Positions 1 to 5,685 are shown, counted from the stretch's first letter. The stretch is DNA of 6,293 nucleotides from Flavobacteriaceae bacterium (GCA_015489265.1 WFZY01000160.1:1-6293), one strand, 5' to 3'. Notes: a model not told the origin generated them from the letters alone. A program made the numbers and translations.

Positions 1-144
1 AAAATAAAAGCCATTATCGAAGAGAACAAGAAAAAACCCAAAAAACAAGGGCGTTTTGCTAAAAAAATGGCGGAACTGATGGAAAAAGCCGAAGAACAAA
101 AACGCCTGCAAGAAGAAATGAAACGCAAGCAGAAGCGGAAGTAA
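1..144 (+). CDS. yidC: C-terminal tail of probable membrane protein insertase YidC (5' end outside window)
   Basis: An open frame enters from the left edge and ends at TAA 142-144, giving 47 residues. The piece is extremely basic and hydrophilic: it opens with an IEENKKKPKK stretch, continues as an amphipathic Lys/Glu/Gln-rich helix and ends KRKQKRK. Bacteroidota YidC proteins finish after their last membrane segment with a cytoplasmic tail of this kind (a KIEENKKKPKK-like motif followed by a Glu/Lys/Gln coiled helix) that is thought to contact the ribosome or signal recognition machinery. YidC inserts and folds inner-membrane proteins, alone or with SecYEG. No membrane segment or catalytic feature is visible here, so the name rests only on the tail's resemblance from memory; another protein with a charged tail remains possible. 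A hairpin terminator follows 31 nt after the stop. Confidence 0.6.
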   Translation, partial: KIKAIIEENKKKPKKQGRFAKKMAELMEKAEEQKRLQEEMKRKQKRK

Positions 145-175
145 AACTTTATAAATTGATAATGATAATTAAAAT

Positions 176-207
176 ACAGCATAGCCGTTTGGTTGTGCTG
201 TTTTTTT
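176..207 (+). terminator. Rho-independent terminator after yidC, probably bidirectional
   Basis: An 11-bp stem (176-186 with 191-201, two G-T wobbles) closes a GTTT tetraloop and runs directly into a T tract (201-207). The convergent gene on the minus strand stops at 209, so its transcript runs through the same hairpin. On that strand the stem is followed by ATTTTAATTAT, a weaker but usable U-rich tail, so one hairpin probably serves both genes. Confidence 0.85.
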
Positions 208-208
208 G

Positions 209-808
209 TCATCCGACAGAGCGACGCAGGAAAACGGCCTGTCCCAATTTTATGGTGGTATCCCATTTCCAATTAACTTCATTTTCGTAAACCACACCTA
301 AATCAGAAAAAATTTTCTTAAAAACTGCCGGTTTCGAAATAAATTGCTTAGGAATAATCAATGTTGAACCGTTTTTAAGTTTGATAAAAAAATGAGTAGA
401 TATCTCAATCAAACTTTTAAACTCGGAAAAGTTGATTTTTTCTTCTAACCCCGGCTCAATAATGATAAGCATTTGTTTGGTATTATCAAAATCTAAAATT
501 GATGTTCTATTGACACGTTCTTTAAAATTCTCGTTAATATGTTTTTCAAAATACTTTTTATAGCGCCATTTAATATATTGTGGGAAGATCAAATACCATA
601 AAACAGCAATAATTAAAAAAATCAGCGCAAGTATTTGTTTACCCGATAAAAATAAAAATAAGCCCAATAATGCATAAATAATTGACACACTATACTTTGA
701 TTTGTTTCTATTTTTTTGTTGTAATTTTGACTTAGAAGAGCTATACAACTGAAAAGTTAAAAAATCAGACGGCTTTAGGGTTAACTCTATTTTCATTTTT
801 AAAATCAT
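209..808 (-). CDS. YcxB-like membrane protein
   Basis: 199 residues from ATG 808-806 to TGA at 211-209. The N-terminal strand MKIELTLKPSDFLTFQLY and the basic linker (KLQQKNRNKSK) match the usual beginning of YcxB-family proteins. Two adjoining membrane segments follow at about residues 40-56 and 58-77, forming a hairpin. The C-terminal part has the family's pleckstrin-like soluble domain: 'INFSEFKSLIEISTHFFIKLKNG' at 125-147 (family pattern: acidic/aromatic strand, then a F-[IL] strand) and the 'IIPKQF' signature at 151-156. The family's biochemical role is unknown; the proteins are predicted to sit in the cytoplasmic membrane. A second Met at residue 5 (codon 796-794) starts directly at the conserved strand and is an equally plausible start. 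The gene lies 19 nt after another two-helix membrane gene and is probably co-transcribed with it. Confidence 0.75.
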   Translation of the reverse strand: MILKMKIELTLKPSDFLTFQLYSSSKSKLQQKNRNKSKYSVSIIYALLGLFLFLSGKQILALIFLIIAVLWYLIFPQYIKWRYKKYFEKHINENFKERVNRTSILDFDNTKQMLIIIEPGLEEKINFSEFKSLIEISTHFFIKLKNGSTLIIPKQFISKPAVFKKIFSDLGVVYENEVNWKWDTTIKLGQAVFLRRSVG

Positions 809-827
809 TCTTATTTTGCATAACTAT

Positions 828-1385
828 TCAATCATAAAATCTGGGGTTATATGGCTTATAATTTAGATTCAATATTTCATTAATTTCGTTAATTGTCTTC
901 TCTGCTAATTTTTTATCTCTTGTTGAAATTAAAAATCTTTTTATAGTGTGATTATGATTTAACAAATATATATCATTATTATATACTTCATATTTTTTAT
1001 CGGGTAAAGCAAAAGTAAAAAGGGCAAAATTTTGCGTTCCTTTCAGTGACAAAATCGTAATGTCAGTAATACCGTTTAAATCTGCTTTTTGCTTGAACCA
1101 ATTTTTTCCAAAAATAAATTTAGCTTTATATAATGCTTTGTCATCAGTTATTAAAATACCATCTTTACTTAAAAGAATTAAAAGGATAAAAAATGAAAAC
1201 GGTAAGAATAATAAGAAAAAATAAAAAATTCCGGTAAATTCATAATCATAATCGGGAACTTTCAACAACTTGAACATTAAAAGCAAAAACATATATGACC
1301 CTATGGTAAAGGTTGCCAGAAATACCAATGCTAACATTGTTTTTTGATAAAATGTAAATCCGGATTTAAGAATAATTTTTTTCAT
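828..1385 (-). CDS. Two-helix membrane protein with unassigned soluble C-terminal domain
   Basis: 185 residues from ATG 1385-1383. I do not recognise the family. Two hydrophobic segments lie at about residues 16-40 and 51-73, joined by a short acidic loop (PDYDYEF). The rest is soluble and beta-rich: an 'ILITDD..LY' strand at 77-86, 'FIFGKNWF' at 90-97 and 'DLNGITDITIL' at 102-112, then a C-terminal amphipathic helix (about 156-173) and an Asn/Pro/Tyr-rich end. The order membrane hairpin, beta strands, final helix resembles bacterial PH-like membrane proteins and the YcxB-like neighbour downstream, so the pair may be functionally related (inference). A longer reading from TTG at 1418 is possible, but that TTG lies inside a perfect -7 promoter box, so the ATG at 1385 is preferred. 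Transcription probably continues into the YcxB-like gene 19 nt further on. Confidence 0.65.
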   Translation of the reverse strand: MKKIILKSGFTFYQKTMLALVFLATFTIGSYMFLLLMFKLLKVPDYDYEFTGIFYFFLLFLPFSFFILLILLSKDGILITDDKALYKAKFIFGKNWFKQKADLNGITDITILSLKGTQNFALFTFALPDKKYEVYNNDIYLLNHNHTIKRFLISTRDKKLAEKTINEINEILNLNYKPYNPRFYD

Positions 1386-1415
1386 ATTTACAACTAAATA
1401 GCAAATAATTTTACA

Positions 1416-1423
1416 CAAATATA
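1416..1423 (-). promoter_or_regulatory. Bacteroidota-type -7 promoter box for the two membrane-protein genes
   Basis: On the minus strand the bases read TATATTTG, a perfect match to the Bacteroidota sigma-70 (SigABfr-like) -7 consensus TAnnTTTG, ending 30 nt before the ATG at 1385. This predicts a leader of roughly 25 nt. The -33 element is weak: the nearest TTG upstream is about 25 nt away, longer than the usual spacing of about 19-21. Confidence 0.6.
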
Positions 1424-1452
1424 CAAAAAAATCAACATTTTATTGTTGCAAC

Positions 1453-1476
1453 AAAAAAACCCGCCATAGGCGGGTT
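1453..1476 (-). terminator. Rho-independent terminator of the tyrosine phenol-lyase gene
   Basis: On the minus strand AACCCGCC pairs perfectly with GGCGGGTT (1469-1476 with 1458-1465) around a three-base TAT loop, followed by an unbroken T7 run (1459-1453 read on the minus strand). It lies 24 nt after the lyase stop codon and cleanly separates that transcript from the membrane-gene promoter at 1416-1423. Confidence 0.9.
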
Positions 1477-1500
1477 AATAAAGTATCAATTAAATAATAG

Positions 1501-2877
1501 TTACAATTTTTCAAAGCGTGCTTGGAAAAACCGCAGATATTTGGGTTCATAAACCATTTTTAGACCACGGGCATTTTTGGCATTTTGATATACATCAATC
1601 ACCGATTCGGCAACAACATCCATGTGTGCTTGCGTATAAACCCTGCGGGGGATGGTCAAGCGTACTAATTCCAATTTCGGATAATTATGCTCGCCGGTTT
1701 CTTTGTTTCGCCCTGCGGATACCACACCGCGTTCCATAGCACGCACGCCCGAATCGACATACAATTCGGCGGCTAAGGTTTGTGCCGGAAATTCATCTTG
1801 AGACAAATGCGGATAAAAAGCTTTAGCATCTAAGAAAACACCGTGCGTACCAATTGGTTTAACAATAGGAATACCTTCTTGCAACAACAAATTGCCCAAA
1901 TATTGCACTTGTCCTACTCTGGCTTTTTGGTGTTCGTCCATAACAGATTCTTTAATACCGATAGCCATAGCTTCCATATCACGTCCGGCTAATCCGCCAT
2001 ACGTATGCAAACCTTCATACACGACCACCATATTACGGGCTTCTTCAAACACACGCGGATCATTGGTTGCCAAAAAACCGCCGATATTAACCAAAGCATC
2101 TTTTTTTGCACTCATGGTAGCATGGTCGGTTAAGCTGTTGATTTCCTTAACAATTTCGGCAACGGTTTTGTCTTGATAGCCGGCTTCTTTTTGTTGAATC
2201 ATATAAGCATTTTCGGCTACACGCGTCATATCGTGCACGATATCAATGCCGTATTTCTGAGTCAATTCTCTAACCGCTTTTAAGTTTTTAAGTGAAATCG
2301 GTTGTCCACCTGCCATATTTACTGTGGTTGCCATTGCCACGTACGGGATTTTATCGGCACCAACCTCATCGATTAAAGCTTGCAGTTTGTTCAAATCGAT
2401 ATCGCCTTTAAACGGATATTCACTGTTGGGGTCGTGTGCTTCATCGACAATAACATCTACAAATTTGGCACCTGCCATTTCTTGATGCAATTTAGTCGTG
2501 GTAAAATACATATTGCCGGGCACATAATCGCCTTCTTTAATTAAAATTTTAGAAATCATGTGTTCCGCTGCACGACCTTGATGGGTCGGTACCAAATGTT
2601 TGTAACCATAAACATTTTGCACGGTTTCTTCCAAGTGATAAAAATTGCGACTACCGGCATAAGCTTCATCGCCTAGCATCAATCCCGCCCACTGGCGGTC
2701 GCTCATTGCCGAAGTGCCACTATCGGTTAACAAATCGATGTAAACATCTTCGGAACGTAAAAGAAACGTATTGTAACCCGCTTCCGCCATTGCTTTCTCT
2801 CTTTCTTTTTTGGAAAGCATACGCAACGGTTCTACCATTTTAATTTTATAGGGCTCTGCCCATGATCTTCTTTTCAT
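1501..2877 (-). CDS. tpl: Tyrosine phenol-lyase (beta-tyrosinase)
   Basis: 458 residues, a normal length for this PLP-dependent family of cytoplasmic tetramers. The enzyme splits L-tyrosine into phenol, pyruvate and ammonia by alpha,beta-elimination, and the reaction is reversible. The sequence aligns with the Citrobacter freundii enzyme (recalled from memory) with a constant +2 offset. PLP and catalytic residues are present: Lys259 (Schiff base, 'MSAKKD'), Asp216 and Arg219 ('HDMTR'), Tyr73, Thr51, Arg406 and His345. Monovalent-cation ligands Gly54, Glu71 and Asn264 are also in place. Residues that separate phenol-lyase from tryptophanase all read phenol-lyase: Thr126 ('MYFTTT', Asp in tryptophanase), Arg383 ('MERG', Ile in E. 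coli tryptophanase) and Phe450-Phe451 ('LRFF', His in tryptophanase). One change from the Citrobacter active site is Leu290 in place of Met288. ATG at 2877 is preceded by an A/T-rich stretch without a Shine-Dalgarno site. No tyrosine permease or TyrR-like gene is adjacent. Confidence 0.92.
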   Translation of the reverse strand: MKRRSWAEPYKIKMVEPLRMLSKKEREKAMAEAGYNTFLLRSEDVYIDLLTDSGTSAMSDRQWAGLMLGDEAYAGSRNFYHLEETVQNVYGYKHLVPTHQGRAAEHMISKILIKEGDYVPGNMYFTTTKLHQEMAGAKFVDVIVDEAHDPNSEYPFKGDIDLNKLQALIDEVGADKIPYVAMATTVNMAGGQPISLKNLKAVRELTQKYGIDIVHDMTRVAENAYMIQQKEAGYQDKTVAEIVKEINSLTDHATMSAKKDALVNIGGFLATNDPRVFEEARNMVVVYEGLHTYGGLAGRDMEAMAIGIKESVMDEHQKARVGQVQYLGNLLLQEGIPIVKPIGTHGVFLDAKAFYPHLSQDEFPAQTLAAELYVDSGVRAMERGVVSAGRNKETGEHNYPKLELVRLTIPRRVYTQAHMDVVAESVIDVYQNAKNARGLKMVYEPKYLRFFQARFEKL

Positions 2878-2890
2878 ATATTTATATTTT

Positions 2891-2957
2891 TGGTTATTTG
2901 GTTAATTGGTTATTTGGTTATACTGGTTATCTGGTTAACTGTTTATTTGGTTAATTG
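2891..2957. repeat. Eight tandem copies of a degenerate 8-bp unit TGGTTAWY
   Basis: Reading the plus strand, units start at 2891, 2899, 2907, 2915, 2924, 2932, 2940 and 2948: TGGTTATT, TGGTTAAT, TGGTTATT, TGGTTATAC (one extra base), TGGTTATC, TGGTTAAC, TGTTTATT, TGGTTAAT. On the minus strand, the sense of the lyase gene, this is a run of RWTAACCA units ending 14 nt before the ATG. The block therefore lies in the promoter/leader of the lyase gene. It is too short and ungapped for CRISPR. Similar TTGGTTAATTGG-like runs occur between genes in many Flavobacteriia, by recollection. The remainder of this intergenic stretch (2958-3046) shows no consensus -7 box on the minus strand. Confidence 0.9.
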
Positions 2958-3046
2958 AGTAAAAAGTAAGAAAGCGGTAAAGTGCCAAGTGCGATTTGTT
3001 GCGGTTCATAGAGATTACTTGTTACTACCTTCAACTTTCAACTAAC

Positions 3047-4132
3047 TTAAACAAAGGGCAATTTTACGACTTCTGCCGGCACTTGTTTTTTACGGATTTG
3101 AATCAAAATTTTGCTTCCCTGTTTAGATTTATCTGCAGGCACATAGCCCATTCCTATCGCTTCTTTGAGTGTTGGCGACATCGTGCCGCTAGTTACTACG
3201 CCTATTTTTTTACCGGACTCATCCATAATGTCATAGCCGTGGCGGGCAATACCTTTTTCTTTCAACTTAAAGCCGACCAATTTGCGACTTACGCCTTGCT
3301 CTTTCTGATTTTTCAAATTTTCACTATTGATAAAATCCTTAGTAAATTTGGTTATCCAGCTCAAGCCGGCTTCAATGGGTGATGTGGTATCGTTAATATC
3401 ATTGCCATACAGACAATAGCCCTTTTCCAAGCGCAAAGTATCGCGAGCGCCTAAACCTATGGGTTTAATTCCAAATTCTTTGCCCGCTTCAAACAAAGCA
3501 TTCCAAATATCCTCTACAAATTCGTTTTTGACATAAATTTCATAACCCTTTTCGCCTGTATATCCGGTAGCAGACACTAAAATATCTTTATGACCGGCTA
3601 AATCGGCTTTGGTCCAAGTGTAATATTTCAAGTTTTCTAAATCGGCACTGTTACCGGCTAGTTTTTGCATCACTGCAGGGGCATTAGGTCCTTGTACTGC
3701 CAAAATGCTGTATTGGTCTGACAAATCTTCAAGTTTTACATCAAATTTTTCGGCATGTTTGTTGACCCAAGTCCAATCTTTATCCAAATTAGCTCCGTTG
3801 ACTACCAGCATATATTTATCTTCGTCTAACTGATAAACCAACAAGTCGTCCACTATACCGTTTTGCTCATTGGGAAAGCAGGAATATTGCACTTTTCCGG
3901 GCTTCAATTTGGCGACATCATTGCTGGTAATGTATTGCAAAAAATCAAGCGCATCTTTACCCGACACAAAAAAATTACCCATATGCGACACATCAAAAAC
4001 GCCGACTTTATTGCGGACGGTTTCGTGTTCGGCATTGACACCTTCATACTGAATGGGCATTTCAAATCCGGCAAACGGCAACATTTTAGCGCCAAGAGCT
4101 TTATGTATTTTATTGAGTGCTGTTATTTTCAT
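3047..4132 (-). CDS. gcvT: Aminomethyltransferase, T protein of the glycine cleavage system
   Basis: 361 residues from ATG 4132 to TAA 3049, a full-length bacterial GcvT. It moves the methylene carbon from the aminomethyl-lipoyl arm of the H protein to tetrahydrofolate, releasing ammonia; it works in the cytoplasm with GcvP, GcvH and lipoamide dehydrogenase. Family landmarks in order: 'FAGFEMPIQYEG' at 20-31, 'VGVFDVSHMG' at 43-52, the folate-binding/catalytic acidic motif 'GIVDDLLVY' at 92-100 (the catalytic Asp is in the D95-D96 pair), 'AVQGPNA' at 145-151, 'TGYTGEKGYEIY' at 189-200, 'GLGARDTLRLEKGYCLYGNDI' beginning at 226 and the C-terminal barrel motif 'TSGTMSPTLKEAIGMGYV' at 314-331. 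No other gcv gene is in the window, as is usual in Bacteroidota. The gene lies 169 nt upstream of the lyase on the same strand with no visible terminator between them, so partial read-through is possible. The start codon sits in an inverted repeat. Confidence 0.96.
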   Translation of the reverse strand: MKITALNKIHKALGAKMLPFAGFEMPIQYEGVNAEHETVRNKVGVFDVSHMGNFFVSGKDALDFLQYITSNDVAKLKPGKVQYSCFPNEQNGIVDDLLVYQLDEDKYMLVVNGANLDKDWTWVNKHAEKFDVKLEDLSDQYSILAVQGPNAPAVMQKLAGNSADLENLKYYTWTKADLAGHKDILVSATGYTGEKGYEIYVKNEFVEDIWNALFEAGKEFGIKPIGLGARDTLRLEKGYCLYGNDINDTTSPIEAGLSWITKFTKDFINSENLKNQKEQGVSRKLVGFKLKEKGIARHGYDIMDESGKKIGVVTSGTMSPTLKEAIGMGYVPADKSKQGSKILIQIRKKQVPAEVVKLPFV

Positions 4133-4169
4133 TTTCTTATTTTTAAGTGTCGCTAAAATAAGAAAATGA
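4129..4169 (-). promoter_or_regulatory. 15-bp perfect inverted repeat containing the gcvT start codon
   Basis: TCATTTTCTTATTTT at 4129-4143 is exactly complementary to AAAATAAGAAAATGA at 4155-4169, with an 11-base spacer at 4144-4154. In the gcvT mRNA the initiation codon (4132-4130) and the A-rich bases before it would form the 3' arm of a hairpin, which could hide the start site. As DNA it could instead be a dyad operator. The symmetry is seen directly; the function is inferred. Confidence 0.55.
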
Positions 4170-4487
4170 TTGGGATTTTGGGGTGATTTTAGAAAGGAAT
4201 TTTAAATGGTAGATTTAACTAGCAAATGCGACTTTTTTATTTATAAAATAATTCAAAAAAAGTAACGACTATTATCAAAACAACTCAGTATATTTGAACA
4301 CTTATATAAAAAAAATCAATATTAATTAAAAAAGCACTGTTGTTTTTTACAATTTTTAAAATTATCACAATTATAAATCTAAAGATTTGATAATAAAATT
4401 CTTACGTTTTTAAGTCTCATCAATCTAATATTAGACACAAGAGTTCCGTATTAAAAATCAAATACCCACACGGGTAAAAAATACCAA

Positions 4488-4505
4488 ATAGTTATAAATA
4501 ACTAT
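4488..4505. repeat. 18-bp palindrome, possible operator
   Basis: ATAGTTATAAATAACTAT consists of two 8-bp arms with a 2-bp AA centre. It lies about 32 bp upstream of the -7 box at 4537, where a dimeric regulator could bind. In such AT-rich DNA an arm of this length can arise by chance, so the operator reading is weak. Confidence 0.25.
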
Positions 4506-4536
4506 AAAAATAAGCATCTATATCCGATTATAATAA

Positions 4537-4544
4537 TATATTTG
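4537..4544 (+). promoter_or_regulatory. Candidate -7 promoter box for the LytTR regulator transcript
   Basis: TATATTTG matches the Bacteroidota -7 consensus TAnnTTTG exactly. No TTG lies at the expected -33 distance, which lowers confidence. If used, the transcript would begin near 4550, put the 12-bp inverted repeat 4557-4588 at its 5' end, and have a leader of about 240 nt before the LytTR gene. A second identical box at 4289-4296 is further away and also lacks a -33 partner. Confidence 0.35.
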
Positions 4545-4556
4545 TTGTGTTAAATA

Positions 4557-4588
4557 AAACTAAAATTTATGTTAAAAAATTTTAGTTT
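4557..4588 (+). repeat. 12-bp perfect inverted repeat (potential 5' RNA hairpin)
   Basis: AAACTAAAATTT (4557-4568) is complementary to AAATTTTAGTTT (4577-4588) around an 8-base spacer. It begins about 12 nt after the candidate -7 box at 4537-4544, so in that transcript it would form an AU-rich hairpin at the extreme 5' end, a place where hairpins often protect mRNA. It has no T tract on the plus strand and is not a convincing terminator. Confidence 0.4.
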
Positions 4589-4702
4589 AAAAAAATGAAA
4601 TTCTCATTCATTACGGTTGTATTTTCATTACAAATTGATTTGACCAATTAGAATTATAAATTGAGCTTAAATTTTAATAAATTAAATCAAAAATTTAAAA
4701 TT

Positions 4703-4801
4703 ATGAACACGAAAAGTCAAGGGGCGCCACCAAAGCGCCATAATCGGATACCGGAAGTGGTACCGGCTTATCAACTGGTAAACTTGATACATTATGTATA
4801 A
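4703..4801 (+). CDS. Possible 32-residue leader peptide overlapping the LytTR gene
   Basis: ATG 4703 to TAA 4799-4801 encodes a short basic peptide that begins MNTKSQGAPPKRHNRIPEVV. The ATG follows AAATTTAAAATT, a start context like those of other genes in the window. The frame overlaps the first 8 bases of the LytTR gene in another frame, an arrangement that allows translational coupling. It covers a patch clearly richer in G and C than the DNA before it, and the same patch can fold into hairpins: GGCGC/GCGCC (4723-4727 with 4735-4739) and TATCAA/TTGATA (4769-4774 with 4784-4789), the last ending 4 bases before the LytTR ATG. I do not recognise the peptide; it could instead be the tail of a structured RNA leader or chance. 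Confidence 0.3.
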   Translation: MNTKSQGAPPKRHNRIPEVVPAYQLVNLIHYV

Positions 4802-5585
4802 TCAAGTTATATTAGTGGGTAATGACACACAACATTACCAAAGCATGCGACAAAAATTAATAAATTACGATTTTTCTGTCGCATATATACCTCAAGTGCA
4901 ACAAGCTTTAATGGCTATTAAAGACAATAATCTTGTTATTGTTATCACGGACAACCAATTACAGGACAAGCATGAAATTTTTAATTTCTCTGAACAAATG
5001 TCCAAAAGACATATTCCTGTTATTTTTATCGCCGATACAGATGATAGGCATACCTTTAATTTAGCAATGCGTGCCGGTGTTAATACTTATTTTGTCAAAG
5101 AACGACATAATATGATTGACATCATCAGGCAGATACAATTGCTTACTCAAAATCATGACAATCAAAAGAGGTTTGATATACAAACCCACCAACAGGGAAG
5201 ACGTCAAATAGGATTAGTAGGACTGACAACCTATTTGCAGAACATCAAAAATATGGGATACAATGATATTTCCCGAAAAGTTGTCCGGTATGAAGATATC
5301 ATTTGGATTTCAAATGAGAAAAAGTATCTTAAATTTCCAAATTATATCTGGTTTAAAGATAACAGTGGAAACATTTACTACCTTAAAGAATCTTTAACTA
5401 ATGTATATCAACGAATTCCGGAATATTTTGCCCGTGTCAATGACAGTTATATCGTTAGTTTGTTATCGGAATATTTAGACGGCCGTATAAACGGTAGCAA
5501 TATTGTCGTAAAAGGAAAACGATTTAAAATAACGAGAACTTATAAAACAGAGTTTGAAAAACGATTTGCTCAATTATACGGTTAA
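4794..5585 (+). CDS. LytTR-family response regulator with degenerate receiver domain
   Basis: 263 residues. The N-terminal 1-115 has the alternating fold of a CheY-like receiver: strand 'QVILVGND', strand 'LVIVITDNQL', strand 'IPVIFIAD', and 'AGVNTYFVKE'. Asp53 occupies the phospho-acceptor position and Lys102 the conserved lysine, but the acidic pair that binds magnesium reads Gly9-Asn10 (only Asp11 remains acidic), the switch Ser/Thr is Ala80, and the residue after the lysine is Glu rather than Pro. Normal phosphorylation is therefore doubtful. A linker (about 116-155) leads to a C-terminal LytTR DNA-binding domain (about 158-262) with 'EDIIWISNEKKYLKF' at 167-181, 'LKESLTNVYQRIPEYFARVNDSYIV' starting at 197 and 'GKRFKITRTYKTEFEKRF' at 241-258, all typical. 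In Bacteroidota such regulators usually pair with a membrane histidine kinase, but none is adjacent. It heads a plus-strand cluster of exported-protein genes, which are candidate targets. Confidence 0.9.
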   Translation: MYNQVILVGNDTQHYQSMRQKLINYDFSVAYIPQVQQALMAIKDNNLVIVITDNQLQDKHEIFNFSEQMSKRHIPVIFIADTDDRHTFNLAMRAGVNTYFVKERHNMIDIIRQIQLLTQNHDNQKRFDIQTHQQGRRQIGLVGLTTYLQNIKNMGYNDISRKVVRYEDIIWISNEKKYLKFPNYIWFKDNSGNIYYLKESLTNVYQRIPEYFARVNDSYIVSLLSEYLDGRINGSNIVVKGKRFKITRTYKTEFEKRFAQLYG

Positions 5586-5622
5586 TTTTTTCAAACCAAA
5601 TAGGTTTAATATAAACTTTAAA

Positions 5623-5685
5623 GGTCGGGAATTAGCCTAAAAACCGGCTATAAATACTTAAGTAGGCATAACTTAAAATTTATTA
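5623..5685 (+). promoter_or_regulatory. Leader element, copy A (before the broken secreted-protein gene)
   Basis: The 3' part, AGTAGGC (5661-5667) plus TAACTTAAAATTTATTA (5669-5685), recurs in copy B at 6115-6139 with one difference in 25. The upstream part (GTCGGGAATTAGCC, A-run, CCGGCTATAAA) aligns with copy B but has drifted. TAGCC (5633-5637) can pair with GGCTA (5646-5650); alternatively GCCTA (5635-5639) can pair with TAGGC (5663-5667). The element ends two bases before the CTG that replaces the start codon. Confidence 0.6.

Larger units (their letters stand above)
4170..4702. other. Very AT-rich divergent intergenic region without a supported gene
   Basis: These 533 bp separate divergent gcvT (-) and the LytTR leader (+). 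No reading frame of convincing length occurs; one 18-codon frame (4595-4651, ATG to TAG) starts like a signal peptide but ends at once. Visible elements are two plus-strand TATATTTG boxes (4289-4296 and 4537-4544), a 5-bp GC-containing hairpin TACCC/GGGTA (4463-4476), an 18-bp near-palindrome (4488-4505) and a 12-bp inverted repeat (4557-4588). No consensus -7 box (CAAAnnTA on the plus strand) was found for gcvT. The unusual length and composition could reflect a decayed gene or a regulatory region. Confidence 0.6.

Noticed and set aside
1386..1418. Eleven-residue N-terminal extension of the membrane protein from TTG 1418
   Set aside because: The TTG lies within the -7 promoter box, so it should not be in the mRNA; the ATG at 1385 gives a normal Met-Lys-Lys start.
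1518..2176. Plus-strand reading frames of 73 and 94 codons inside the phenol-lyase gene
   Set aside because: They are antisense to a full-length, motif-complete enzyme and their translations show no domain or signal peptide; they are shadow frames.
2891..2957. CRISPR array
   Set aside because: The 8-bp units are adjacent with no spacers, and no cas gene is present.
2996..4156. Plus- and minus-strand alternative frames over gcvT (128, 97, 60 and 63 codons)
   Set aside because: All overlap the conserved gcvT coding frame, have Cys/His/Phe-rich translations typical of antisense reading, and lack any recognisable motif.
4463..4476. TACCC/GGGTA hairpin as a terminator
   Set aside because: The stem is only 5 bp, no gene ends nearby on either strand, and the U-rich tail on the minus strand is interrupted.
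4595..4651. 18-codon frame starting MKFSFITVVFSL
   Set aside because: It looks like the start of a signal peptide but stops directly afterwards, with no continuation in other frames; too short and AT-rich to support as a gene. Noted as a possible remnant.
4759..4793. A third copy of the leader element before the LytTR gene
   Set aside because: GGCTTATCAACT resembles the GGCTTAACTT part of copy B, but the 17-bp A/T box and the upstream pairing are absent, so the match is too short.
5593..5607. AAACC/GGTTT hairpin after the LytTR gene as a terminator
   Set aside because: Weak 5-bp AT-rich stem without a T tract; read-through into the exported-protein genes remains possible.
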